Below are positions 1 through 8,948 of a DNA stretch of 64,000 bases, in pieces. Positions within the stretch are counted from its first letter, which is position 1, and each line of letters opens with the position of its first letter. The translations under genes were made by a program, and so were the position numbers. The notes beneath the pieces were generated by a model, which did not search any database, was not told where the DNA came from, and worked only from the letters and a program-made list of their open reading frames with translations. Origin of the DNA: CALNXN01 sp942490645 (GTDB taxonomy: Bacteria > Pseudomonadota > Alphaproteobacteria > Rhodobacterales > Rhodobacteraceae); NCBI GenBank assembly GCA_942490645.1, contig CALNXN010000010.1, positions 1-64,000 on the forward strand, written 5' to 3'.

Positions 1-98
1 ATTACGCCACTGGCGATCATCAACCGGCTGTGGTGGCGTTTTGTCCGGATTACAACCGAATACTGCACAAGAGCTATGTGGTGCTGATCGTGCAATCA
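1..98. other. Unassigned left edge
   Basis: This short stretch precedes the first recognisable gene remnant. One forward frame is open through it and runs into the following fragment, but I cannot match it to a family. It may be the 3' end of a gene cut by the window edge. No RNA gene or repeat is visible. Confidence 0.3.
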
Positions 99-1227
99 AT
101 GCGCCGCGCTGACGAGTCCTTGTTTTTCTACAGTACTCGGCAACTGGCCTGGTTAGATGGCTGCAGCGGGGTGATTGCAGCATGACCTGGCGGCGCGGCA
201 GGCGAGGTACGCCGGCCTCATCGAGCAGCACAGGTGCTTTGGCGACCGTTTCCGGGCTGGCTGCGCCCGATGGCGGACGGCGTAGCCACAGGCCTTTCCA
301 TTGCCTGGCCGATAGAGAACGATATCGCGCGGCTCAGCTTCTATGAGGGCGGGTTTGACTACACACGGGTCGATGTGGTGTTGAAGGATGGCACCGCAGC
401 GCAGATTTACCTCGCCCGCACCTGATGCGTGGACGGACTAGCGGGTCCGTGGGATTTGGAGGCCTGGGTCAGCATTATGGGGCGAAATGACGTCCATGCG
501 GCGCGCGAAGTCATGCACTATTTCGGCACGCGGACCCCCGACCAGATTGCCACCATGTTCCCGATGATCCGCGCCCGCGCATGGAGCCGTGTGAACGCAG
601 CGCAGTCGCGCCACGGGTCAGGCATCTTGCACGGCACGGTGGAGGTGTTAGAGCAAACGCGGGCTTATGCGAATTACTTTGCACTGGATGAAGATATCGA
701 ATTGAGTCACGAACGATTTGACGGCGGGGATGTCGCCATGATGCTGCGAACGGTCTTTATCGCGGCTGATGCCGCTTGTTCCGCCCTACGATCCTGGTGC
801 GCGACCGGGTGATGTTGGTCGAACAGTTCCGCATGGGGCCGCTGGCCAGAGGCGACACATCCGGTCTGGCAGTACGAGCCGATTGCAGGGCGGGTGGATG
901 CGAAACACCAGAAGATTTACAGCCCGGCGCGAAGCCCTTTAAGAAGCGGCTTGACGCTGTCGCAGTTTGCAGCCGATTGCCGAAAGCTATTGCTCCCCCG
1001 GAAATTCGACCGGATTTTTACTGCATCTACGTCGGCCTTGCCGACCTGCCGGACTACTGCACCGGTGTCGGCGGTCTGGAGAGCCGAAGACGAAGATATT
1101 CGGTCGCATCTGATGTCGTTTGACGCCTTGATGCAGATGGTTGATGCGCGCCAAGCGGCCAACGCGCACTGGTTTTGGCGGCCATTGGCTCGCACGGCAC
1201 CGTGACCGGCTGCGCGCCAAGGCTTGA
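99..1227 (+). pseudogene. GGCT-like/NUDIX hydrolase fusion, frameshifted
   Basis: The pieces in different frames line up with the Roseobacter fusion of an N-terminal gamma-glutamylcyclotransferase-like (AIG2) domain and a C-terminal NUDIX hydrolase. An ATG at 99 opens DESLFFYSTR, followed by RLSFYEGGFDYTRVDV at about 330-370, FPMIRARAWSRVNAAQSRHG at about 560-620, and the NUDIX section near 800-1100 with VMLVEQFRMGPLARGD, YEPIAGRVD, FYCIYVGLADLPD and EDEDIRSHLMSFDAL. Stops and frame changes separate these blocks, so no complete protein can be made. The reconstructed reading ends at a TGA at 1225-1227. The intact family would hydrolyse a nucleoside diphosphate derivative. The similarity is to a remembered family pattern; the broken state is visible directly. 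Confidence 0.75.
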
Positions 1228-1285
1228 GGTCCGCAGAGTGAACAGCCAGAGGTAAGGTCAGGTTATCTCAGGGGGCCTTATCGCC

Positions 1286-2321
1286 ATGCATGTCGCACAG
1301 GATCTCGCCACGGCGATCGGAAACACGCCGCTGATCAAGCTCAAAAGGGCAAGTGAAGAAACCGGCTGCACGCTTCTGGGCAAGGCCGAATTCATGAACC
1401 CCGGACAGTCGGTCGATGACCGCGCCGCCCTTTTCATTATCAAGGATGCGGTGGAAAAGGGCCTGCTGCAACCGGGTGGCACGATCGTCGAAGGGACAGC
1501 GGGCAATACAGGGATCGGGCTGGCGCTGGTCGGCAATGCGCGCGGGTTCAAGACCGTGATCGTGATCCCCGAGACGGCACAGGAGAAAAAGGACATGTTG
1601 CAGCTTGCTGGTGCGGAGCTGGTGCAGGTGCCCGCAGCGCCCTACCGCAACCCCAACAACTTTGTGCGCTACTCTGAGCGTCTTGCGGACGAGTTGCGAA
1701 AGACCACCAACAAGGGTGTCATCTGGGCCAATCAATTCGACAACGTAGCAAACCATCAGGCACATATCGAGACCACAGGGCCCGGAGATATGGGAACAAA
1801 CCAGCGGCAAGGTGGATGGGTTCATCTGCGCTGTTGGATCTGGCGGGACGCTTGCGGGCGTGGCTATGGCGTTGCAGCCCAAGGGGCGTCAAGATCGGCT
1901 GGCAGACCCTGACGGTGCGTCGCTGTATAACTATTTCACCAATGGCGAGTTGGTGATGTCCGAAGGCTCCTCTATCAACGAGGGGATAGGGCAGGTGCGC
2001 ATCACCAAGAACATCGAAGGCTTTGCGCCGGATTTTGCCTACAACATCCATGACGCCGAGGCGCTGCCCATCGTGTTTGACCTGCTGGAAAACGAAGGCC
2101 TGTGTCTGGGTGGCTCGTCAGGGGTGAACATCGCAGGGGCCATGCGCATGGCGCGCGATATGGGGCCCGGGCATACGATCGTGACGATCCTGTGCGACTA
2201 TGGCACGCGCTATCAGTCCAAGCTGTTCAATCCCGAGTTTTTACGCGAAAAGGGTCTGCCGGTGCCGGGTTGGCTTGATCAGGCCCCGATGAGCATTCCC
2301 GGAGTGTTTGAGGACGTATGA
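1286..2321 (+). pseudogene. cysK: Cysteine synthase A (cysK) pseudogene
   Basis: The sequence encodes a near full-length O-acetylserine sulfhydrylase: IGNTPLIKL near the start, the substrate loop EGTAGNTGIGLAL, GSGGTLAGVAMAL and the C-terminal GGSSGVNIAGA. The frame changes near 1790-1815, where GPEIWEQTSGKVDGFICAVG must be read across the shift. A second compensating pair of indels lies near 1884-1900. The PLP-binding lysine expected in NPxxSVKDR is also absent: the codons read SVDDR at about 1408-1422. Even with the frame repaired the enzyme should not form the internal aldimine. The TGA overlaps the ATG of the next gene (ATGA at 2318-2321), so these were once a translationally coupled pair. 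Confidence 0.85.
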
Positions 2322-4653
2322 CACGGTTTGCGGCCCACCTGATCGCAGCGTTTTTCCTGTTTTGCGGCAGGCCTCGGCGTGGGCGCAAGAGAGCACGTCC
2401 GGCCCGATCAACTACAAGCTTTTGTGGGAAGATCTGGCCGATCGTGCTGAAACTGCGGTAGACCAGCGTGTCGAAACCACGGCAGGTTACGAAGGTCTGC
2501 GGCTGCGTATCGCAAATTTCCGAACCATTTTTTCAGAAGCCAGAGGCAAATAGCGATAGGATTGCGACACTGCGCGAACAGCTAAATGCGCTTGGCCCCA
2601 TACCTGAGGACGGTGTTGAAGCGGAGGATATTGCAAATCGCCGCGCTGATCTTGAAGACGGATTGCGCGCATTGGAAGCGCCCGGGCTGGTGGCAGAGGC
2701 GGCGTTCCGGCGCGCCGACGGGTTGATCCGCGAAATTGACGCCATCATCCGTGAACGCGAAGCCCGCAGGCTGCTGGCACTGGGGCCATCGCCTTTGAAC
2801 CCGGTGCATTGGGCACCCGCGCTTCAGGATGTCAGTTCGATCTTCGCCGAACTTGGGGCGGAATTAGGAAGAAGAACGCACCGCACAACGCCTTGCGGGC
2901 GCAAGATAACGCGCGGCGCTGGCCATTTTGTCCTTTGCGGTTGGCACCCTGTTTCTTTTGCGGGGTCGCAGATGGGCCGGGATCGCGCTGACCCGTTTGC
3001 GGCGCGTTGGGCGGGCAGGGCGTCGGCGTCTGGAGCTTTGTGGTCTCGCTTTTTCGGATCATCCTGCCGCTGGCGGGTGTTTTTGCGATCGTCCACGCCA
3101 TCAGCCTAACAGGCGTGGCAGGGCGCACAGCTGAATGTTTTGTATGACTGCTGCCAATCTTTGGCTTGATGCTTCTGGGCTTTCGCTGGTTGGCAGAACG
3201 CCTTTTTGCGCGTGACGACGATGATGCGCTTATCCCGCTTGTCGCGGAACGCCGGTCTGAGGCACGGTTTTATGTTCTGGTCCTGTCGGGTTTTGTTCGT
3301 GTTGCGCGGTGTTGACGATGTCTTGGTCTGATCTGATGCGTCGTCCGAGGCCACGGAAGCAGTTATCACCCTCCCGATTGTGGTCGTGATGGGGCTTATC
3401 CTGTTTCGTCTTGGCCAGATCTTGCGGGGGTTCAAAGTGGCAGCTCAGGATGAGCCGAGGCGGAAGATGTCACCCCGCGCGGCAGTGGTCTTGCCAGCCT
3501 GATCCGACTGGTGGGCACGGGCGTGCCATGATGGTGTCGATTGCGGCACCGGTGATGGCTGCTGTTGGGTATGGGGAGGCGGGCAATGCGCTGCTGTTCC
3601 CGACGATCTCCAGCCTGGTCATTCTGTCTTTGGTGGTGATGTTGCAGAACGTTCTGCCGCCGACGTCTATGGGCTTATCACGGGCCAGGGCGAGGGCAGG
3701 CGCGCGATGCGCTGATCCCGGTGTTGATAGGCTTGTTGTTGGTGCTGTTGGCGTTACCTGTTCTGGCGTTGTCATGGGGTGTACGGGTCGCGGAGTTGAC
3801 CGAACTGTGGGCCGACTTTTCGCACGCGGCTTCCAGATCGGGGATACTCTGATTTCGCCGACGGACTTTCTGACCTTTGCGCTGGTCTTTGTCGCGGGTT
3901 ATACCCTCACCCGGTTTGTGCAAGGAGCATTGCCCTCGAAAACGTTCTGCCCAAGACGCAGATCGACCCGGGGCGCAAACTGCGATCGCGTCCGGCCTCG
4001 GCTACGTCGGTATTTTCCTGGCCGCGGTGGTTGCCATCACAACCGTAGGCATTGATCTGTCGTCGGTGGCGATTGTAGCGGGTGCGCTGTCCGTCGGCAT
4101 CGGTTTTGGCCTGCAGACTATCGTGTCGAACTTTGTCTCCGGCATCATTTTGCTGATCGAACGGCCGATCTCGGAAGGCGATTGGATCGAAGTGGGCGGC
4201 AAGCAGGGCTATGTGCGCAACATTTCCGTACGCTCGACCCGCATCGAAACCTTTGACCGCTCGGATGTGATTGTGCCCAACGCCGACCTGGTCAGCGGAA
4301 CGGTCACCAACTTTACCCGTGGCAACACGGTGGGGCGTCTGATCGTTGATATTGGCGTGGCGTATGGGACGGACGTGCGCAAAGTCGAACGGATCCTCAA
4401 AGAGATCGCCGAGGATCAACCGATGGTGTTGCGCAATCCGCCCCCGATGATCCTGTTCAACACCTTCGGTGCGGATCGCTGGAGTTTCAGATGCGGATGA
4501 TCCTGCGGGATGTCAACTGGACGCTGTGCGTCAAGAACGACGTCAACCACGCCATCGCCAAGCGCTTCGCCGAAGAAGAGATCGAAGTGCCCTTTGCGCA
4601 GCGCGATCTTTGGATCCGCAATCCGGAGGTTTTGAAAGGGGACAGACCCATGA
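2318..4653 (+). pseudogene. DUF3772/MscS mechanosensitive channel, multiply frameshifted
   Basis: The remnant starts at the ATG overlapping the cysK stop and shows a signal-peptide-like start (MTRFAAHLIAAFFLF). A DUF3772 periplasmic domain follows (IATLREQLNALGPIPEDG at about 2560; FRRADGLIREIDAIIRERE at about 2710). Membrane segments spread over several frames come next. The last part is a well-preserved MscS core: LSVGIGFGLQTIVSNFVSGI, then ERPISEGDWIEVGGKQGYV and NADLVSGTVTN at about 4080-4310. At least five frame changes are needed to join the parts. The final portion (WIRNPEV) runs up to the AlaX start, where an ATGA overlap again suggests former coupling. Intact members protect against hypo-osmotic shock. 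Confidence 0.8.
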
Positions 4654-5371
4654 CTGGCATGATCTTTCGCGAGGACGCCTATGCACGCAGTGCCGAGGGC
4701 AAGGTCAGCGCCGTGACGCCAGAAGGCGGGATCGTGCTGGACCGCACAGTGTTTTACCCGACGGGCGGCGGTCAGCCGGGCGACAGCGGTATGTTGACTT
4801 GGGACGATCAGACCCTGTGGAAATCGCGACCACGGTCAAGGGTGGAAGGCAACACGATCGTCCTGGTGCCTGCCGAACCCGTGGCGTTGCCAGCGGTGGG
4901 ACAAGCGGTCGTGCAGCGGTTGGATTGGGAGCGGCGACTGGGTCATATGCGCGTGCACACGGCGCTGCATTTGTTGTCGGTTGTGGTGCCCTTTGGCGTG
5001 ACGGGTGGGTCCATCAGTGCCAGACATGGGCGCTTCGATTTCGACATGCCGGATGCCCCGCGAGACAAAGATGCACTGGGTGCAACATTGGCGGCACTTG
5101 TTGCACAAGACGCCGCGGTGACGGAGCGATGGATCACCCAAGACGAATTGGATGCCAACCCCGGTTTGGTGAAAACCATGTCGGTCCAGCCGCCCCGTGG
5201 CGCAGGTGACATCCGTCTGATTCAGATCGGGCCAGATAGTGATCCAATCGACCTGCACTCTGTGGTGGCACACATGTGGCACGATTGGGCGAAATCGGCC
5301 CGGTCCGCCTCGGCAAGATCGAGAAGAAGGGGCGCATGAACCGCCGCGTCTATCTGCATCTGGACGACTGA
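4650..5371 (+). pseudogene. Alanyl-tRNA editing protein (AlaX-like), frameshifted
   Basis: The sequence encodes a free-standing trans-editing protein that would hydrolyse mischarged Ser- or Gly-tRNA(Ala). It has the TGGGQPGDSG strand and the zinc motif HTALHLL (HxxxH) near 4957. The second zinc motif appears only after a frame change: near 5255-5275 the bases read LCGGTHVAR in the second frame, while the first frame reads LHSVVAHMWHDW. The repaired C-terminus is GPVRLGKIEKKGRMNRR and stops at 5369-5371. A pair of compensating indels also lies near 4815-4850 (EIATTVKG expected). Only indels separate it from a normal gene, so either recent loss or assembly error is possible. Confidence 0.8.
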
Positions 5372-5440
5372 CAGCTTAACCCACGTTCGGATCATTTCTT
5401 CCTTGCAATGTGTTGTCCCACCACGCTAAACCGCGCCAAC

Positions 5441-5530
5441 GGAGCGGTGGCCGAGTGGTCGAAGGCGCACGCCTGGAAAGTGTGTAGGCGGGAGACCGTC
5501 TCCAGGGTTCGAATCCCTGTCGCTCCGCCA
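5441..5530 (+). tRNA. tRNA-Ser (anticodon GGA)
   Basis: A 90-nt class II tRNA with encoded CCA. The acceptor arm GGAGCGG pairs with TCGCTCC through one G-T wobble. The anticodon loop is CTGGAAA, giving anticodon GGA for UCC/UCU codons. A long variable arm (TAGGCGGGAGACCGTCTC) and the T-loop GGTTCGAATCC are present. It marks the right border of the frameshifted tract and is itself intact. Confidence 0.97.
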
Positions 5531-5626
5531 CTACCCAAGCTATTGTTATGAAGGCTTGAACTGTCCTCAAACGGCCCAACTGTCGCGTAGTGTGATCGAA
5601 TTCGCAGTACGGTTTGAGACGATTTT

Positions 5627-5908
5627 TCAAAGTGGTGTGGGCGGGACGGTCCAGCGGAGTTCGTCCAATCTTTTTGCGATGGTTCGGTTTTTACGCTGAT
5701 CGAATATGGTTTCTGCGCATCTTCGCAGCCAATCATTGGTCAGGTCGGTGGGCAGGCTGCCCGCGACGATCTGATCGAGACGGGCCTGGGCGAGGGTGGC
5801 CATCGGCATCACATGTTGGATAGGGTTGCGCGCGCAGTTCTCAATTGATGTAATCTCGGCGAGGACCGTACCGGCATTGGGCTTTGGATCTATTCGCATA
5901 CGGCACAT
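5627..5908 (-). CDS. Small hypothetical protein coupled to tmpB
   Basis: A 93-residue ORF begins at an ATG that overlaps the tmpB stop (TGATG at 5906-5910), which favours translational coupling. The protein begins MCRMRIDPKPNAG and contains a helical stretch LAQARLDQIVAGSLPTD and the C-terminal part DWLRRCAETIFDQRKNR. There is no signal peptide or membrane segment. I do not recognise the family. Its position as the last gene after tmpA-tmpB suggests a link to phosphonate use, but a truncated remnant of a larger gene is equally possible. Confidence 0.45.
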   Translation of the reverse strand: MCRMRIDPKPNAGTVLAEITSIENCARNPIQHVMPMATLAQARLDQIVAGSLPTDLTNDWLRRCAETIFDQRKNRTIAKRLDELRWTVPPTPL

Positions 5909-6495
5909 CAAGTCTGAGTGTGAGCATCGACAATTCTTTGGATCATGGGCGCGAAATGCCAAAAGTCTGGTGTCTCCATGTCGGGTCGCTTGCCAGCATC
6001 GTCAAGGTAACGCACCGCAATGATCTGCTTGAGGTTCGGGTTCTTCTCAAATTCTACGACCTCATCAACGCTCATGGGACCGCCCTGTAGATTGAGCGAG
6101 TGTATGGATGCTTCCGAAAGCCGCTGGAAGTACTCCGGTCGCGTTGCGCAAAGGTAACGTTTGGCCGCCACATGATAGCGTACGCAATCGGTGATGATGC
6201 TAGGAAAGAACCGTTCCAGCACCGCGGCGCCGGCATCTTCATGGTGACGGTCTTCGGTGTCGTCCATCGTAAAGGTGCCAAACTCACTCGTGAAATGGCC
6301 AATGTCATGCAGCAGCGCACCGACAATAATTTCGTCCGGTTGACCGTTCTGCTCTGCGATCGTGGCACCCTGCAGCATATGCTGGCCCATATTCACGGGC
6401 TCACCCAGGTACTCTTCGCCGCCGCGGCGTTCAAAGATGGAGCCGATGAAACCTACGATGGTTTCGGGGCTCAATGCGTCGATATCCAGTTTCAT
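5908..6495 (-). CDS. tmpB: HD-domain phosphonate oxygenase, TmpB-like
   Basis: A 195-residue HD-domain protein of the PhnZ type, mixed-valent diiron oxygenases that cleave the C-P bond of 1-hydroxyphosphonates. Candidate metal ligands are His39, His63-Asp64 (ALLHDIGHF), His84/85 (DRHHED), His108 and an Asp in YLDD near 165. Tyr29 and Glu32 (YLGE) match the spacing of the Tyr/Glu pair that binds substrate in PhnZ. It overlaps tmpA by 4 nt (ATGA). With TmpA it should convert (R)-1-hydroxy-2-(trimethylammonio)ethylphosphonate to glycine betaine and phosphate, as established for the Leisingera pair. Assignment rests on the HD/dioxygenase pairing; such proteins are often annotated only as HD-domain phosphohydrolases. 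Confidence 0.75.
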   Translation of the reverse strand: MKLDIDALSPETIVGFIGSIFERRGGEEYLGEPVNMGQHMLQGATIAEQNGQPDEIIVGALLHDIGHFTSEFGTFTMDDTEDRHHEDAGAAVLERFFPSIITDCVRYHVAAKRYLCATRPEYFQRLSEASIHSLNLQGGPMSVDEVVEFEKNPNLKQIIAVRYLDDAGKRPDMETPDFWHFAPMIQRIVDAHTQT

Positions 6496-7637
6496 TCAGC
6501 GGCCACCGACGCCTGTGCGCGGCACATGGCGTGATAGGTCGAGCGCAGCCCGTCTTTGTCCGCGTAACACCCCTGAAGCCAACGCGTGCCCTCACCGCTA
6601 TACCCCTTGCGGGCGTGCAGCACGCGGGTGTTGTCGACCACAAAGCTTTCGCCGGGGTTCAGCCGGAAAGTGACCTGCATCACGTCGTCGTCGATGATTT
6701 CGCCAAAGCGGCGGTAGGCAGCATAGTATGTGGCCATTTTGTCGAAGGGAACATCGGTTATCGCGGCCAGGGAGCGGTTGTTGAAGCGTACCGCGATCAA
6801 TTCGCCATCCGGTGCAAGTTCGATCATCGGACGGCGAGACGTCAAACAGACATCTCTCTCGCCTGCGTATTCAAAGCGCGCGCAGTGCTCTGCCAACACG
6901 TTGAAATACGATATGTTTTCCTCACGCAAACGCTTGGCCGCAGCGAACCCATCGACCACCATATTCTCGCCGCCGGCGGCCGAACTTTCGAGGCAATACA
7001 GCACCTGAACAGTTGGGGCAGGGTCGCGGTAGGGGTTGTCTGTATGGGCCTGAAGACCAAGCCCGGTGAACGCAAGATTGTTCGGATTGATCTCGGTCCG
7101 AACGTCAAAATGCCGCCCATAGTTGGTTTCGCGTATATAGCCAAAGAGTTCGACCACTTTGAAAAGAGCGCCCGTCTCAACCGGTCCGTTGATGACCTTG
7201 CCAAAGCCATATTTGTTCACCAGCTCAAGCCATTGGCGCAGTGCTGCGCTTTCTTGTGAAAGCGCGTGGAAGTCACCTGTGGGAACGTCACCCATCAACT
7301 GGGCGTCCCAGAGTGCGATATCCGGGGCAGTCCAGCCTCGCGGCCCTGATCGGTCGATGTCGTAGGCGTGCCGTTCGAGCCAGCCGAGATCAAAGGCAAC
7401 GATCTTGCCTTCGGGGGCAAAGCTGACTGCAAGGCAGTTTTCTTTCACCTCGGCGCCACTGATCCGTGTCTGTGCCGGAATATCGCGCAGCGCGATCAGG
7501 CGCTGACCATTGCCCGCTGACCGGGTCTCGGGATCCGGTGCATTGTCGCGCAGCCAGATCGCATGAAAGCGATAGGCGGTGCGCGCGGTATTGAGTGTCA
7601 GATGTTCACCCGTGGGATCGACAATCGCAGAGATCAT
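6492..7637 (-). CDS. tmpA: 2-trimethylaminoethylphosphonate dioxygenase, TmpA-like
   Basis: A 381-residue Fe(II)/2-oxoglutarate oxygenase of the gamma-butyrobetaine hydroxylase type. The N-terminal domain carries FHAIWLRDNA. The jelly-roll core has the facial triad His198-x-Asp200 (LQAHTDNPYRDPAPTVQ) and His341 (NTRVLHARKGY). The 2OG-binding arginine is probably in the segment after GEGTRWLQG. I chose the ATG at 7637 because AGGA lies seven bases upstream; an ATG 18 codons earlier lacks this. It is co-transcribed with tmpB. Alone it could be read as a carnitine-pathway GBBH, but the coupled PhnZ-type partner points to the TmpA role of hydroxylating the phosphonate at C1. Confidence 0.75.
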   Translation of the reverse strand: MISAIVDPTGEHLTLNTARTAYRFHAIWLRDNAPDPETRSAGNGQRLIALRDIPAQTRISGAEVKENCLAVSFAPEGKIVAFDLGWLERHAYDIDRSGPRGWTAPDIALWDAQLMGDVPTGDFHALSQESAALRQWLELVNKYGFGKVINGPVETGALFKVVELFGYIRETNYGRHFDVRTEINPNNLAFTGLGLQAHTDNPYRDPAPTVQVLYCLESSAAGGENMVVDGFAAAKRLREENISYFNVLAEHCARFEYAGERDVCLTSRRPMIELAPDGELIAVRFNNRSLAAITDVPFDKMATYYAAYRRFGEIIDDDVMQVTFRLNPGESFVVDNTRVLHARKGYSGEGTRWLQGCYADKDGLRSTYHAMCRAQASVAAE

Positions 7638-7734
7638 GATGAAATCCTGTAGCGGCAGTTTTCTGACGACAAGATCGCAGCGGTTTGGCATAACATCAAA
7701 TTAATATTCTTCTGACTGAGATAGCGAATAGCTT

Positions 7735-8613
7735 ATGCGTGATCGCCACTTTAAAATGCCGCAGTTGGAGTGGATACGCGCGTTCGAAGCCGCCGCCCGC
7801 TGTGGCAGTTTCACGGCCGCCGCCGTCGAAACCGGACTAACGCAGTCAGCGATCAGCCAGCGGATCGGACACCTTGAAAAGCAGCTGGGAACGATGCTGT
7901 TCTTTAGACGTGCGCGGTCGATCGAACTTACTGTTGAAGGCGAGGCATGGTTGCCGCATGTCCGTTCGGCACTCAACAACTTGCGCGACAGTTCCGAGGC
8001 GCTTTTTGGCGCGGGGCGGGGGCGCATGACGATCTCGGCCAGTCAATCGATGATCGAGCTGTGGCTTACTCCCCGCCTAAGGTGCCTAGGGGCAGTCGCC
8101 CAAGGCCAGCTGATCATTCAATCCATGGTCTTGGGAAGTCATGAGGCCGCTTTGGACGATGTTATTCGTATCCGTTATGGCTCGGGCGATTGGATCCATG
8201 AGTACAAGGTGCAACTGTTCGACGAAGCGATCACGCCTCTGGCTTCCCCAGACGTTGCGTGTGGTGCTGGACATTGGACGGATTGGCCCCGCATCGCATG
8301 TTCCGGACCACGCCCAGATTGGAGCGCTTGGGCGTCTCGCTTTGGCACCGCAACAACGCCTGTGCCCCATGTGCGATTTGACACGTTCGTGTCTGCGCTC
8401 GGCGCGGCGCGCAACGGCATGGGTGTGGTGCTTGGATCGTTACCGCTTTGCGAAGAGGATTTGAAAGCTGGGCGCTTGGTACGATTATCTGACGAGGTTC
8501 TTGAGCATCACGAAAGCTATTGGGCCATCGCCAGCCCCGATGCCGTCGCTAAAAAGCAATGGGACGACTTCGTGAGCGCTCTTACCTCAACGTCCGTATC
8601 GTCGCTGGAGTGA
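7735..8613 (+). CDS. LysR-family regulator divergent from tmpAB
   Basis: A 292-residue LysR regulator. The winged helix-turn-helix occupies about residues 9-68 (WIRAFEAAARCGSFTAAAV, then QSAISQRIGHLEKQLG), followed by a shortened effector domain. It is transcribed away from tmpA with about 97 bp between starts, the usual arrangement for a LysR activator and its target. An internal Met at codon 8 is an alternative start. The inducer is probably the phosphonate or a pathway intermediate; this follows from position only. GcvA-type regulators have a similar N-terminus. Confidence 0.85.
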   Translation: MRDRHFKMPQLEWIRAFEAAARCGSFTAAAVETGLTQSAISQRIGHLEKQLGTMLFFRRARSIELTVEGEAWLPHVRSALNNLRDSSEALFGAGRGRMTISASQSMIELWLTPRLRCLGAVAQGQLIIQSMVLGSHEAALDDVIRIRYGSGDWIHEYKVQLFDEAITPLASPDVACGAGHWTDWPRIACSGPRPDWSAWASRFGTATTPVPHVRFDTFVSALGAARNGMGVVLGSLPLCEEDLKAGRLVRLSDEVLEHHESYWAIASPDAVAKKQWDDFVSALTSTSVSSLE

Positions 8614-8948
8614 CCCGTATCTAGACGAGTGACGGTCATGAGAGAGAAGATACGAAATTGCAGCTAGAGCATTCCATCTCGTGTTGGTGCGGTGGTTTCC
8701 AGTCGGCCCAACAGAGCACCGCATTGGGGGCGTTTGATCGGGTGACAACCACGGCTAGGTCTGCTTTGCGCAGGTTCACGGCTCACAAGTCATAGGGTGT
8801 GCTGCATCGGTGTCTCGACAGATGCGTTTCGGCCCGAATACGCCCGGAGAAACGCGCACCAGTTAGGCGGCATGAAACCCGCCGGTGTAAGCGCCGCTAA
8901 ACTGCCGTCGGCCAATGGTGTTTGCGCTGACCTCATGCGCGGGCGGCT
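8614..8948. other. Intergenic region, no gene seen
   Basis: A 335-bp gap lies between the convergent LysR gene and cysG. No reading frame with a recognisable motif is present on either strand. No tRNA-like fold, inverted repeat with a T-run or tandem repeat stands out. It may hold 3' ends of both transcripts. Confidence 0.5.

Noticed and set aside
7638..7691. Longer N-terminus for TmpA
   Set aside because: The 18 extra codons are not family-like, and a good AGGA ribosome-binding site precedes the ATG at 7637.
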